Source of the DNA: Bacillota bacterium
GTDB lineage: Bacteria > Bacillota > UBA4882 > UBA8346
Reading direction: 5' to 3'
Length of the DNA: 42,912 nt
NCBI GenBank assembly: GCA_023435565.1
Contig: JAEYRN010000056.1
Location: 1-42,912 of the forward strand
The notes under the pieces were generated by a model that did not search any database, was not told where the DNA came from, and saw nothing but the letters and a program-made list of their open reading frames with translations. Within the stretch, counting starts at the first letter, position 1; each line of letters opens with the position of its first letter. Positions 8,584 through 16,615 of the stretch are shown in pieces. The translations under genes were made by a program, and so were the position numbers.

Positions 8584-8600
8584 ATAAACCGTGGGTTTAT
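8584..8600. promoter_or_regulatory. Perfect palindrome upstream of the GH13 gene (candidate operator)
   Basis: ATAAACC-GTG-GGTTTAT is a perfect 7-3-7 inverted repeat, about 57 bases before the chosen GH13 start. Its size suits a regulator dimer, but no regulator gene is adjacent, and it could also be an RNA hairpin in the leader. Confidence 0.4.
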
Positions 8601-8656
8601 CTCTAAAACAAAGCAATACTTGGTTTAAGATACTAAGGTTAGGATGGAGGCAAATG

Positions 8657-9898
8657 ATGGCGCGGAACACTCCTGATTGGTTAAAACACGCCGTAATTTA
8701 TGAAATATACGTACCGGGACATAGTGACTCAGGAAATTTTGAAGGTGTAACCGAGGATCTGGAAAGAATTAAAGACCTCGGGGCGGATATCATCTGGTTA
8801 ATGCCGATTCATCCCATCGGGGAGGAAGGACGGAAAGGAAGTTTGGGTAGTCCATATGCAATTAAGGACTATCGGGGGATTAATCCGCTGTTAGGTGATG
8901 AAGCAAGCTTGAAAAAACTGATCGAAAAGACCCACGATTTAGAGATGAAAATCATTATTGACGTGGTGTATAATCATACTGCCAAAGATTCAACTTTAGT
9001 ATATGAGCATCCCGAATGGTTTTTAAAGGATTATAATGGTCATCTTTCCAGAAAGGTCGATGACTGGTCCGATATTTACGATTTGGACTATTCTAATCTC
9101 GATTTATGGGATTATCAGATTGAGACTTTGGGAATATGGCTAGGCATGGGGATTGATGGTTTCAGGTGCGATGTGGCGGCTTTAATCCCGATTGAGTTTT
9201 GGAATAAGGCCCGGGCTGTTCTGAACCGGGATCGGGAAGTTATTTGGCTTGCCGAGAGCGTTCATAAAGGTTTTGTCAAATATCTCCGCGACAGAGGTTT
9301 TACCGCTCATTCCGATCCCGAATTGCACCAAGCTTTTGATCTTACCTATGACTACGACGGGTTCGAATACTTGGAGAATTGTTTTCAGAGCCGGGGCGAG
9401 CTGAAGGAATATCTAAAATATCTTTACCTTCAGGAGACCCTTTATCCCAAAGAAGCAATAAAATTGAGATTTTTGGAAAATCATGATAATGAGAGGATTG
9501 GAGCAATTATTTCCGATCCGAACATTTTAAAAAATTGGGTGGTCTTTTACAGCCTCCTCCCAGGTGCGTTTTTGGTTTGGGCGGGGCAAGAAATTTTAAC
9601 TAGAAAACGGACGGATTTTTTTGAAAAAGAGATCTTGAATTGGGAGAATGGCGATTACGAGTTTTATGAATTTTATAAAAAAGTCATTCAAGTTGCGAAA
9701 AAGATTAAACAGAAGTGTAACCGTTTTGGGATCGAAGAGTTAAAACCCGGTATCGTCAAAATTAACTGGTGTGGGGTGAATGAGGAATATGGAACTGTTC
9801 TAAATCTCAATTTGAAAAACGGAGGGAGTGACAATGATTTTATGATTGATGGGGAAGAACTGATGGGTACCGGGATTAGACGGTTTGGTTTATTTTAA
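8657..9898 (+). CDS. GH13 family glycosidase (alpha-amylase-like)
   Basis: A 413-residue cytoplasmic enzyme (no signal peptide) of the alpha-amylase superfamily. The four conserved regions are present: DVVYNH (from residue 102), GFRCDV with nucleophile D172, WLAESV with acid/base E200, and ENHDNE with D277. The barrel starts immediately (AVIYEIY) and only a short C-terminal beta domain follows, so it is compact. It likely cleaves alpha-glucans or maltooligosaccharides inside the cell. The frame opens further upstream (GTG at 8591), but GGAGG at 8646-8650 places the start at the second of two ATGs, 8657. No sugar transporter is adjacent. Confidence 0.87.
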   Translation: MARNTPDWLKHAVIYEIYVPGHSDSGNFEGVTEDLERIKDLGADIIWLMPIHPIGEEGRKGSLGSPYAIKDYRGINPLLGDEASLKKLIEKTHDLEMKIIIDVVYNHTAKDSTLVYEHPEWFLKDYNGHLSRKVDDWSDIYDLDYSNLDLWDYQIETLGIWLGMGIDGFRCDVAALIPIEFWNKARAVLNRDREVIWLAESVHKGFVKYLRDRGFTAHSDPELHQAFDLTYDYDGFEYLENCFQSRGELKEYLKYLYLQETLYPKEAIKLRFLENHDNERIGAIISDPNILKNWVVFYSLLPGAFLVWAGQEILTRKRTDFFEKEILNWENGDYEFYEFYKKVIQVAKKIKQKCNRFGIEELKPGIVKINWCGVNEEYGTVLNLNLKNGGSDNDFMIDGEELMGTGIRRFGLF

Positions 9899-9928
9899 CC
9901 GGTAGTCAAAACAAATTGACTACCGGTT
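9897..9928. terminator. Perfect hairpin between convergent genes
   Basis: AACCGGTAGTCAA (9897-9909) pairs perfectly with TTGACTACCGGTT (9916-9928). Neither strand has a proper T run after it, so it may act as a bidirectional terminator or 3' processing signal rather than a canonical intrinsic terminator. Confidence 0.5.
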
Positions 9929-9945
9929 AAAAACACATTAACTCT

Positions 9946-11511
9946 TTACCCCAAGATAGCTTTCAAATCCTTTTCCGGAGTGCTGATGGGTTTAATGTCG
10001 AACTTCTCCACCAAAACCTGCAAGACATTGGAGGATATGAACGCCGGCAGGGTCGGCCCGAGGTAGATGTTTTTAATACCTAAAGCCAGTAAGGTCAATA
10101 AAATACAGACCGCCTTCTGTTCATACCAGGAGAGGACCAAGGTTAGCGGCAGCTCATTAACGTGGCAATTAAAAGCTTGGGCCAAGGCTACTGCAACTTG
10201 AATGGCTGAATAAGCATCATTACATTGTCCCATATCCATAATTCGCGGCAGACCGCCGATTTCTCCCAGATCTAAGTCGTTGAAACGGTATTTGCCACAG
10301 GCCAGGGTCAGGACTACCGTATCCTTAGGAGTCTGTTTGACAAAGTCGGTGTAATAGTTTCGGCCCGGTCGGGCTCCGTCACAGCCGCCAACCAAGAAGA
10401 AATGTTTGATAGCCCCGGCCTTAACCGCTTCAATGACTTTATCGGCCACGCCGAGTACGGTGTTTCGGGCGAAACCGGTCAACAATTCCGAACCTCCGTT
10501 AATGCCGGTAAAGTGCCGGTCTGCATTCCATCCGCCCAGTTCGAGAGCTTTTTGGATTACCGACTTAAAATCCTTCTTCCCCGTAGGATCTTCCGGGATA
10601 TGTTGTAAACCGGGATAACCGACCACTGCCGTTGTAAATACTCGGTCCGCGTAACTTGGTTTGGGAGGCATCAAACAGTTGGTGGTGAAAAGCACCGGGG
10701 CCGGTATCCCATCCAGCTCCTTTTGTTGGTTCTGCCAGGCGGTGCCGAAGTTGCCCTTTAAATGAGAATATTTCTTTAGTTCCGGATAAGCGTGGGCGGG
10801 CAGCATCTCACCGTGGGTATAGATGTTAATCCCTTTCCCGTCCGTCTGCTCCAAAAGTTGTTTCAGATCAAGGAGATCATGACCGGAAACAACGATAAAG
10901 GGGCCTTTGGCGACATCAGTTGTAACCTTAGTCGGTACCGGGTGGCCGTACGTTGAAGTATTCGCTTCGTCCAGCAAAGCCATGCATTTTAAGTTGACTT
11001 CGCCGAATTCTAACAATAGATTGAGCCATTCTTCAACGGTATGGTTTTTACCCAACGCCCGCATTCCGTGATAAAACCAGGCCGTCACTTCCGGATCTTC
11101 CTTGCCCAATACATAGGCATGCCAGGCGTAGGCGGCCATACCGCGCAGACCCAAGAGTAAAGTGGAGCGAAGAGATACCAGATCGGGGTTGCCGGTCCAT
11201 AAGGAATCAGCCGGCAAATTGGCTGCACCATTATATTTTACTTTCTCTTGTTCAACCGTTTCTTTTAGAGAATCAATTCGTCCAGGGTCGAAATTAACAT
11301 TGGTAACTGTTGCAAAGAGTGCTTGCATCATCAATTCATCGGCATGTTTAGAGGGGATTTTACCCTCAACGGCCCGGGCAAGACCAACCAAGGAGCAAAT
11401 AAGCTCATCCTGCTTATTGGCTACTTCCGGTTGTTTACCACAGACCCCGGTATTAGTGCAACCCTTTCCGCCTGCGGTTTGTTCACATTGATAACAAAAC
11501 ATATTACTCAT
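9946..11511 (-). CDS. hcp: Hybrid cluster protein (hydroxylamine/NO reductase)
   Basis: This 521-residue protein is a hybrid cluster protein. The N-terminal Cys motif C6-x2-C9-x8-C18-x5-C24 (FCYQCEQTAGGKGC) binds a cubane [4Fe-4S] cluster. Ligands of the 4Fe-2S-2O hybrid cluster are visible in order: GHDLLDL, TTNCLMPP, GGCDGARPG, LACGKYRFN, MGQCNDAY and WYEQKAV. The family reduces NO or hydroxylamine and protects anaerobes from nitrosative stress. It is the third gene of a minus-strand unit with an iron-sulfur protein and a cupin, divergent from a Crp/Fnr regulator, as in known Hcp/HcpR loci. RBS AGGAGG precedes the ATG. Confidence 0.96.
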   Translation of the reverse strand: MSNMFCYQCEQTAGGKGCTNTGVCGKQPEVANKQDELICSLVGLARAVEGKIPSKHADELMMQALFATVTNVNFDPGRIDSLKETVEQEKVKYNGAANLPADSLWTGNPDLVSLRSTLLLGLRGMAAYAWHAYVLGKEDPEVTAWFYHGMRALGKNHTVEEWLNLLLEFGEVNLKCMALLDEANTSTYGHPVPTKVTTDVAKGPFIVVSGHDLLDLKQLLEQTDGKGINIYTHGEMLPAHAYPELKKYSHLKGNFGTAWQNQQKELDGIPAPVLFTTNCLMPPKPSYADRVFTTAVVGYPGLQHIPEDPTGKKDFKSVIQKALELGGWNADRHFTGINGGSELLTGFARNTVLGVADKVIEAVKAGAIKHFFLVGGCDGARPGRNYYTDFVKQTPKDTVVLTLACGKYRFNDLDLGEIGGLPRIMDMGQCNDAYSAIQVAVALAQAFNCHVNELPLTLVLSWYEQKAVCILLTLLALGIKNIYLGPTLPAFISSNVLQVLVEKFDIKPISTPEKDLKAILG

Positions 11512-11532
11512 TTTATTACCTCCTAGTCATTT

Positions 11533-11859
11533 TTATTTTTTATTAATTATCCTTGGGCTAGGCGCTTTAACTACGAAAAGCTCTGCAACCGGGTCATCCT
11601 GGTTTGAAATGCTCATTTTTGTCTGATATGGAATCGTAAGAATAGTACCGGCAGTATAGAAATGTTTCTCTTGTTCGTCAAAGCCGGTTGTAATTGTGCC
11701 GCGTACTACTATTAAATAAACATTAGAATTGGAATAATGTTCGGGTAAAGCGTCGCTTTTCGCTAAAACCATGTGATTAATTGCGGCATAGTCGTCTTCA
11801 ATAATCTTTTCGATAATTTTTGTATCAGACTGGGTGAAAGCATATAATCTTTCGATCAT
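11533..11859 (-). CDS. Small cupin-domain protein
   Basis: A 108-residue single-domain beta-barrel protein. The core has the cupin pattern LPEHYSNSNVYLIVVRGTITTGFDE followed, after a loop, by a second strand set beginning GTILTIPYQTK (quoted parts only). Only one metal-type His is obvious in the first motif, so metal binding is uncertain. The ATG at 11859 is preferred over the longer frame (to 11892) because GAGGTGAT lies just before it. It sits between the iron-sulfur protein and hcp in one operon, suggesting a role in the nitrosative-stress response, perhaps as a small-molecule sensor. Confidence 0.8.
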   Translation of the reverse strand: MIERLYAFTQSDTKIIEKIIEDDYAAINHMVLAKSDALPEHYSNSNVYLIVVRGTITTGFDEQEKHFYTAGTILTIPYQTKMSISNQDDPVAELFVVKAPSPRIINKK

Positions 11860-11913
11860 GTTTGTATCACCTCTCTTTATTGTAAATCGCATTTGAATAT
11901 TTTGGTTCGAGCC

Positions 11914-12627
11914 TTAACCCTCAACAACATCACCCTCGGTACTGATAGTGACTACATTCCAGGGAATCATTTTGCCGCTGTTCAAAAGCGCGTTTTTAAC
12001 GGCGTTAACGATCCCGCCACAGCAAGGAACTTCCATTCGAAGTACGGTAACGCTTTTAATTTCATGCCTCTTCAGGATTTCGGTCAGCTTTCCGGTATAA
12101 TCAATCTCATCCAGTTTAGGGCAGCCGATAATGGTAATTTTATTGCGCATATAATCACGGTGTATATTGGCATAGGCATATGCAGTACAATCGGCGGCCA
12201 CTAGTAAATGCGCATTATCGAAATAAGGAGCGCCGGCAGGAACCAATTTAATTTGGCAAGGCCACTGGCGGAGCTCCGATTCCAACTCAACCATATGGAC
12301 TGAAGATCCGGTTGTTTTTTCCTTGACAATGGTTTTGGCTTGGGAGCCGGGACAACCGCATGCCAATGGCGGAACAATTGGAGCATTGTTACCTTCAATA
12401 TGTTTCTTTACAGCTTCTTCATCAAAGGCGGCCGCTTCCCGTTCTTCAATAGTAATTGCTCCGGTAGGACAATCCGGAAGACAATTTCCCAAGCCGTCAC
12501 AGTAACTTTCAGATACTAGCTTTGCTTTACCATTTACTAACTGTAAGGCTCCTTCATGGCAAGCATTGATGCAAAGGCCGCAACCGTTGCATTTAGTTTC
12601 ATCAATGTTGACAATCTTTCTTTTCAT
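11914..12627 (-). CDS. 4Fe-4S ferredoxin-domain protein of the hcp operon
   Basis: A 237-residue protein. The N-terminal 60 residues form a two-cluster ferredoxin: CNGCGLCINACHEGA then CDGLGNCLPDCPTGA. The rest contains further Cys motifs (ACGCPG, VPCCGG) and WPCQIKLVPAGAPYFDNA, a pattern seen in proteins encoded beside hcp in anaerobes. It probably passes electrons to Hcp. It is the first gene of the operon and starts 44 bases below the inferred promoter; RBS AAAGGAG is good. The substitution of the usual CxxC by CDGLGNC in the second motif is normal for this subgroup. Confidence 0.88.
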   Translation of the reverse strand: MKRKIVNIDETKCNGCGLCINACHEGALQLVNGKAKLVSESYCDGLGNCLPDCPTGAITIEEREAAAFDEEAVKKHIEGNNAPIVPPLACGCPGSQAKTIVKEKTTGSSVHMVELESELRQWPCQIKLVPAGAPYFDNAHLLVAADCTAYAYANIHRDYMRNKITIIGCPKLDEIDYTGKLTEILKRHEIKSVTVLRMEVPCCGGIVNAVKNALLNSGKMIPWNVVTISTEGDVVEG

Positions 12628-12655
12628 ATAGTTTACTCCTTTCTAAGTCAATTTC

Positions 12656-12691
12656 TTGTTTTGATATGTTTATTGTAATATAATAAGAACA
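12656..12691 (+). promoter_or_regulatory. Promoter of the HcpR-like regulator gene
   Basis: A perfect -10 box TATAAT lies at 12679-12684, 17 bases after a weak -35 TTGTTT (12656-12661). The inferred start is near 12691. The palindrome at 12700-12713 would then lie at about +10 to +23, suited to autorepression. Confidence 0.55.
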
Positions 12692-12700
12692 AAAAATCGG
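12665..12700 (-). promoter_or_regulatory. Promoter of the hcp operon
   Basis: On the minus strand a good -10 box TACAAT occupies 12677-12672, giving a start near 12665. The -35 position reads CCGATT, which is a poor match, and is overlapped by the palindrome at 12700-12713. That arrangement is expected for an activator-dependent promoter. Confidence 0.6.
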
Positions 12701-12713
12701 TAGCCATAGCTAC
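12700..12713. promoter_or_regulatory. Palindromic operator, probable HcpR-like binding site
   Basis: GTAGC-CATA-GCTAC is a perfect inverted repeat with the 5-4-5 geometry of Crp/Fnr-family sites. Its centre (12706.5) is 41.5 bases upstream of the inferred hcp-operon start, the classical class II activator position. Confidence 0.7.
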
Positions 12714-12724
12714 ACAAAGAAAAG

Positions 12725-13426
12725 GTGAGTAATATTTTTGAATCTTATACCTCAATTTTAACCAAAGTTTGCCTGTTTGAGGGGATTGAAAGAGCGGACC
12801 TGACGACGATGTTGAGCTGTTTGGAACCTAAGCTCTCCGTTTATCAAAAGAATGATTTTATAACTATTGCCGGTGAAAAGTTTGAATCTATCGGAATTAT
12901 GATCGATGGGGAAGCTGTGGTCATCAAAGAAAACGCCGCTGGAAACAGGGTTGTAATGGATATCTTAAAACCGGGAGATATTTTCGGAGAGGTGGTGGTA
13001 TTTGCTGAAAATTCGGTTTGGCCCGGTTCGGTGGTAGCCCAGGAATCAAGTAAGGCGCTTTTTATACCTAGACAAAAAATTATCGGTCAGTGTCATAAGA
13101 TGTGTCCCCGACATCGGGAAATCATTCGGAACATGCTCAAAATAGTATCGGAGAAAGCAATGATGCTAAATAAGAAGGTTGAGTATTTGACCATTAAGAG
13201 TATGCGTGGTAAGATCGGGGCTTTTCTGTTGGACCAGTACCGAAAAACCGGAATAACCACCTTTGATTTGCCGCTGAACCGGAATGAAATGGCTGATTTC
13301 TTGAATGTATCAAGGCCTTCGATGTCCCGGGAAATGTGCCGGATGAAAGAGGAAGGGATTATTGATTTTCATTTGTCTTCGGTCCGGATTTTGGATGTAG
13401 CGGCCCTAAAAAGAACAGTAGAATGA
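12725..13426 (+). CDS. hcpR: Crp/Fnr-family regulator, HcpR-like
   Basis: A 233-residue transcription factor with an N-terminal cyclic-nucleotide-binding-type beta barrel (about 20-130, including GEKFESIGIMIDGEAVVIK), a long dimer helix and a C-terminal winged helix with recognition region NVSRPSMSREMCRM (about 197-210). It lacks the N-terminal Cys cluster of Fnr. Divergent position from ferredoxin-cupin-hcp matches the HcpR group, which controls nitrosative-stress genes in anaerobes; some HcpR proteins sense NO through haem, not shown here. The start is GTG at 12725 with a weak ribosome binding site, and no better in-frame start is near. The gene symbol rests on context. Confidence 0.82.
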   Translation: MSNIFESYTSILTKVCLFEGIERADLTTMLSCLEPKLSVYQKNDFITIAGEKFESIGIMIDGEAVVIKENAAGNRVVMDILKPGDIFGEVVVFAENSVWPGSVVAQESSKALFIPRQKIIGQCHKMCPRHREIIRNMLKIVSEKAMMLNKKVEYLTIKSMRGKIGAFLLDQYRKTGITTFDLPLNRNEMADFLNVSRPSMSREMCRMKEEGIIDFHLSSVRILDVAALKRTVE

Positions 13427-13583
13427 AAAATAGGGCTGTTCTGACAAGATTAATTTGTATTAAGTCTCAAATTACATTATAATTATTGGAGCTAAAGCTC
13501 GAAGTGGAAGTTTTGAGTTTAAGCCCAAAATGAAAGTTCCAAATAAAATAACCATTAACTTTTTTTGAAGGGATGACTTTATT

Positions 13584-14693
13584 TTGAAACTTGGAATCGT
13601 CGGACTACCGAATGTCGGTAAAAGCACGTTATTCAACGCCATCACTAAAGCCGGCGCGGAAAGCGCCAACTATCCGTTTTGTACAATTGACCCTAACGTG
13701 GGAATCGTTGCCGTTCCCGACGAACGTCTTGATAAGCTGGCTGAGATGTACGAACCGGATAAAGTAACGCCGACCGCCATCGAATTTGTCGATATCGCTG
13801 GGTTGGTCAAAGGAGCCAGCCGGGGAGAAGGTTTGGGCAATAAATTTTTGGCCCATATCCGGGAAGTGGACGCCATTGTCCACGTGGTGCGGTGTTTTGA
13901 AGACCAGAATATTGTCCATGTGGATGGCTCGGTCGGGCCAAAAAGGGATATGGAGACTATTAATATTGAACTAATCTTTGCCGATCTTGAAACCATCGAA
14001 AAGAGGATTGACAAAACCAATATTTCCTTAAAGACTCACGATCCCAAAATTAAAGCACAGTACCAAATGGAGATGGATGTTTACAAACGAGTCAAAGCCG
14101 GTTTGGAAGATGAAAAACCGGTCCGGGCGATGGAATTTACCGATGAGGAGAGGGCCATTGTCCGTCAGGCTTTCCTGTTAACCGACAAGCCGGTAATCTA
14201 TGCCGCTAACGTGAGTGAAACCGATTTGACGGCTGGAACGGAACAAAACCGTTTATTGGCGGAACTAAAGGAATGTCTCATCGCCGAGGGTGCGGAGATG
14301 ATTGTGATTTCGGCGCGGATCGAAGAAGAGATTGCCCAACTGGATGAGGCTGAACGAAAGGAATATCTTAAAGAGTTGGGGATTAAAGAATCCGGTCTCG
14401 ACCAATTGATTAAGAAGAGTTATAAATTATTGGGATTGATTAGCTTTTTGACCGCCGGAAAGCAAGAGGTGCGTGCGTGGACAATTTCTAAAGGGACTAA
14501 AGCGCCACAGGCGGCAGGGAAGATCCATTCCGACTTTGAAAAGGGCTTTATCCGGGCGGAGATTGTGAGTTATAACGATTTGATGGCGTGTGGATCTTAT
14601 GCAGCGGCGCGAGAAAAGGGCTTGGTCAGGCTGGAAGGTAAGGAATACGTAATGCAGGACGGAGATGTGACTCTGTTTAGGTTTAATGTGTAA
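13584..14693 (+). CDS. ychF: Obg-like ATPase YchF
   Basis: A 369-residue P-loop protein of the YchF/OLA1 family. G1 is GLPNVGKST (residues 6-14), followed by NYPFCTIDPNVG, DIAGLVKGAS (G3) and the coiled-coil insert. The G4 NKxD motif is replaced (YAANVSE), which explains ATP rather than GTP preference in the family. The C-terminal TGS domain covers about the last 85 residues. It associates with ribosomes and modulates stress responses. The start is TTG at 13584, giving the usual N-terminus; GAAGGGA lies 11 bases upstream. The upstream regulator gene is separate. Confidence 0.95.
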   Translation: MKLGIVGLPNVGKSTLFNAITKAGAESANYPFCTIDPNVGIVAVPDERLDKLAEMYEPDKVTPTAIEFVDIAGLVKGASRGEGLGNKFLAHIREVDAIVHVVRCFEDQNIVHVDGSVGPKRDMETINIELIFADLETIEKRIDKTNISLKTHDPKIKAQYQMEMDVYKRVKAGLEDEKPVRAMEFTDEERAIVRQAFLLTDKPVIYAANVSETDLTAGTEQNRLLAELKECLIAEGAEMIVISARIEEEIAQLDEAERKEYLKELGIKESGLDQLIKKSYKLLGLISFLTAGKQEVRAWTISKGTKAPQAAGKIHSDFEKGFIRAEIVSYNDLMACGSYAAAREKGLVRLEGKEYVMQDGDVTLFRFNV

Positions 14694-14751
14694 AAATTTA
14701 GTTATGCGTACCAATCCAAAGAATTATATGGACTTTGGTTAGGAGTAAAAA

Positions 14752-15405
14752 ATGGCGGGGAAGAGTTTGAAGGATCCGATCAGCGGGTTAACCCATTTGA
14801 TTGGGGCCATTTTATCATTTATCGGTCTGATTTTAATGGTCTATGAGGCGGCGATTGCGGGAAAACCATGGCAGGTGGTTTCTTTTGCGATTTTTGGTGC
14901 TAGTATGATTTTACAGTATACGGCCAGCACCATCTATCACTGGCTGCCGCTTTCTCCAAAAGGGACTAAGGTTTTACGTAAGCTGGACCATATGATGATT
15001 TTCATACTAATTGCCGGTACCTATACTCCGATTTGCCTCATTCCGTTACGTGGACCATGGGGCTGGAGCTTGTTCGGTTCCATCTGGGGGATTGCCCTAG
15101 CGGGATTTTCCTTCAAGCTTATATGGTTGGAGGCTCCTCGTTGGCTGAGCACATTTATTTATGGGATTATGGGCTGGTTGGTAATCGTCGCCGTCTGGCC
15201 GTTGATTCACGTTTTATCTTTCGCGGGCTTGATGTGGTTGGCTGCTGGGGGTTTTTTTTATACAGTGGGGGCTGTAATTTACGGCATTAAAAAACCCAAC
15301 CCTTGGCCGGAAGTTTTCGGGTTTCATGAGATCTTTCACGCATTCGTTCTCTTTGGGAGTTTCTGTCATTTCTGGCTGATGTACAGGTATATTATGATGA
15401 TTTAG
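14752..15405 (+). CDS. Hemolysin III / PAQR family membrane protein
   Basis: A 217-residue integral membrane protein with seven hydrophobic segments. PAQR signatures are present: DPISGLTHLIGA near the start, TASTIYHW, LDHMMIFILIAGTYTP and HEIFHAFVLFGS. The conserved Ser, Asp and three His are those that bind zinc in adiponectin-receptor relatives. Bacterial members (YqfA/TrhA) influence membrane fluidity; lysis activity is not implied by the old name. It follows ychF by 58 bases and may be cotranscribed. RBS TAGGAG. Confidence 0.92.
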   Translation: MAGKSLKDPISGLTHLIGAILSFIGLILMVYEAAIAGKPWQVVSFAIFGASMILQYTASTIYHWLPLSPKGTKVLRKLDHMMIFILIAGTYTPICLIPLRGPWGWSLFGSIWGIALAGFSFKLIWLEAPRWLSTFIYGIMGWLVIVAVWPLIHVLSFAGLMWLAAGGFFYTVGAVIYGIKKPNPWPEVFGFHEIFHAFVLFGSFCHFWLMYRYIMMI

Positions 15406-15411
15406 ATAGGA

Positions 15412-16602
15412 TTACTTTAATAAGCTAAGCGTATTTACTACTTGTAACAGTACTCCCGTTTTAAGACAATTTTCGTCGATTTGAAACTTGGAACTATGAC
15501 CGGGAGCCATAATTCCTTGCTCTCGGTTGGCACAGCCTAGGTAGTAAAAAGCGCTGGGTACGGCTTGACCAAAGTATGAAAAATCTTCCACGCCCATTGA
15601 GGGACGTTCTTTAAATAGAACATTCTCTTTCCCCAAAAGAGAGATAGCATTTGTTTCAATGACATTGACCAACTCATCGTCATTGATTACCGGCGGATAG
15701 CCTGATTCGAACTCAACTAAAGCATCTCCTCCCAAACTTTTTGCAACTCCGGAGACTAGATTTTCAATCCGTTCTTTAATCAGCGTCCTGATATTCGGAT
15801 CTAAGGTACGAATAGTTCCGCTAATGCGGACCTGATCAGCGATTATATTTTCCTTAAGACCGCCATTGATCATTCCGATAGTGATTACTCCGGAATCCAT
15901 CGGGGAGAGGTTGCGGGATATAATTGTTTGTAAAGAAGTAATAATCTGGGCTGCTATGACAATCGCGTCGGTTCCCTCTTCCGGATAAGCGCCGTGAGCC
16001 GATTTACCCCGAATAGTTATAGTCAACCCGTCACTGGAAGCACAGATTTTTCCGGGACGGATCATGATTTGTCCAGCTTCGGCGTAAGGAGTCACATGTA
16101 ACCCTAAAACATGATCTACCTTAGGCCCTTCCATACAACCGGCTTCAATCATTGGTTTGGCGCCGCCTTCGGTTTCTTCGGCAGGTTGGAAGAAAAGTTT
16201 GACGTTCCCTGATAAATCGGCTTTTAAAGAGTTTAGTACCCGAGCAGCGCCAAGTAAGACCGACATATGGGCGTCATGACCGCAAGCGTGCATTTGACCT
16301 TCATTGACTGAAGCATAACTTAGACCGGTTTCTTCCCGAATCGGAAGGGCATCCATGTCCGCTCTAAGGGCGATGGTTTTCCCAGGTTTGCTTCCTTCGA
16401 TAATACCGACTATACCGGTATTGGCAATACCGGTGCGATGTTGAATCCCCATTTCCCCCAGGAGTTCTGAAATCTTCCGGGAGGTCCCGAACTCAGCCAT
16501 ACCAAGTTCGGGGTGGCGATGAAAATCTCTGCGAATATCAATTAGCCAAGGCTCGATCTCCGTAACTTTTTCTAATAAGGTTTGGTTTAGAATATTGTTC
16601 AT
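15412..16602 (-). CDS. M20 family amidohydrolase (N-acyl-amino acid hydrolase type)
   Basis: A 396-residue metallopeptidase of the M20D group. Motifs are DFHRHPELG, ALRADMDALPI, HACGHDAHMSVLLGAA and FFQPAEETEGGA, which supply the metal ligands and catalytic Glu. It hydrolyses N-acyl or related amide bonds of amino acids. The frame can be read from a TTG at 16635 inside the previous gene, but the ATG at 16602 gives a standard N-terminus. Neither start has a strong Shine-Dalgarno, which fits translational coupling to the S66 peptidase gene 14 bases upstream. It is last in the spmA-spmB-S66-M20 unit, so it might process peptidoglycan-derived amino acids during sporulation (inference). Confidence 0.88.
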   Translation of the reverse strand: MNNILNQTLLEKVTEIEPWLIDIRRDFHRHPELGMAEFGTSRKISELLGEMGIQHRTGIANTGIVGIIEGSKPGKTIALRADMDALPIREETGLSYASVNEGQMHACGHDAHMSVLLGAARVLNSLKADLSGNVKLFFQPAEETEGGAKPMIEAGCMEGPKVDHVLGLHVTPYAEAGQIMIRPGKICASSDGLTITIRGKSAHGAYPEEGTDAIVIAAQIITSLQTIISRNLSPMDSGVITIGMINGGLKENIIADQVRISGTIRTLDPNIRTLIKERIENLVSGVAKSLGGDALVEFESGYPPVINDDELVNVIETNAISLLGKENVLFKERPSMGVEDFSYFGQAVPSAFYYLGCANREQGIMAPGHSSKFQIDENCLKTGVLLQVVNTLSLLK

Positions 16603-16615
16603 TGATTGTAACAAA

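Noticed and set aside
13408..13435. AGAACAG/CTGTTCT hairpin as terminator of the hcpR-like gene
   Set aside because: It overlaps the stop codon, has a 14-base or longer loop and no T run.
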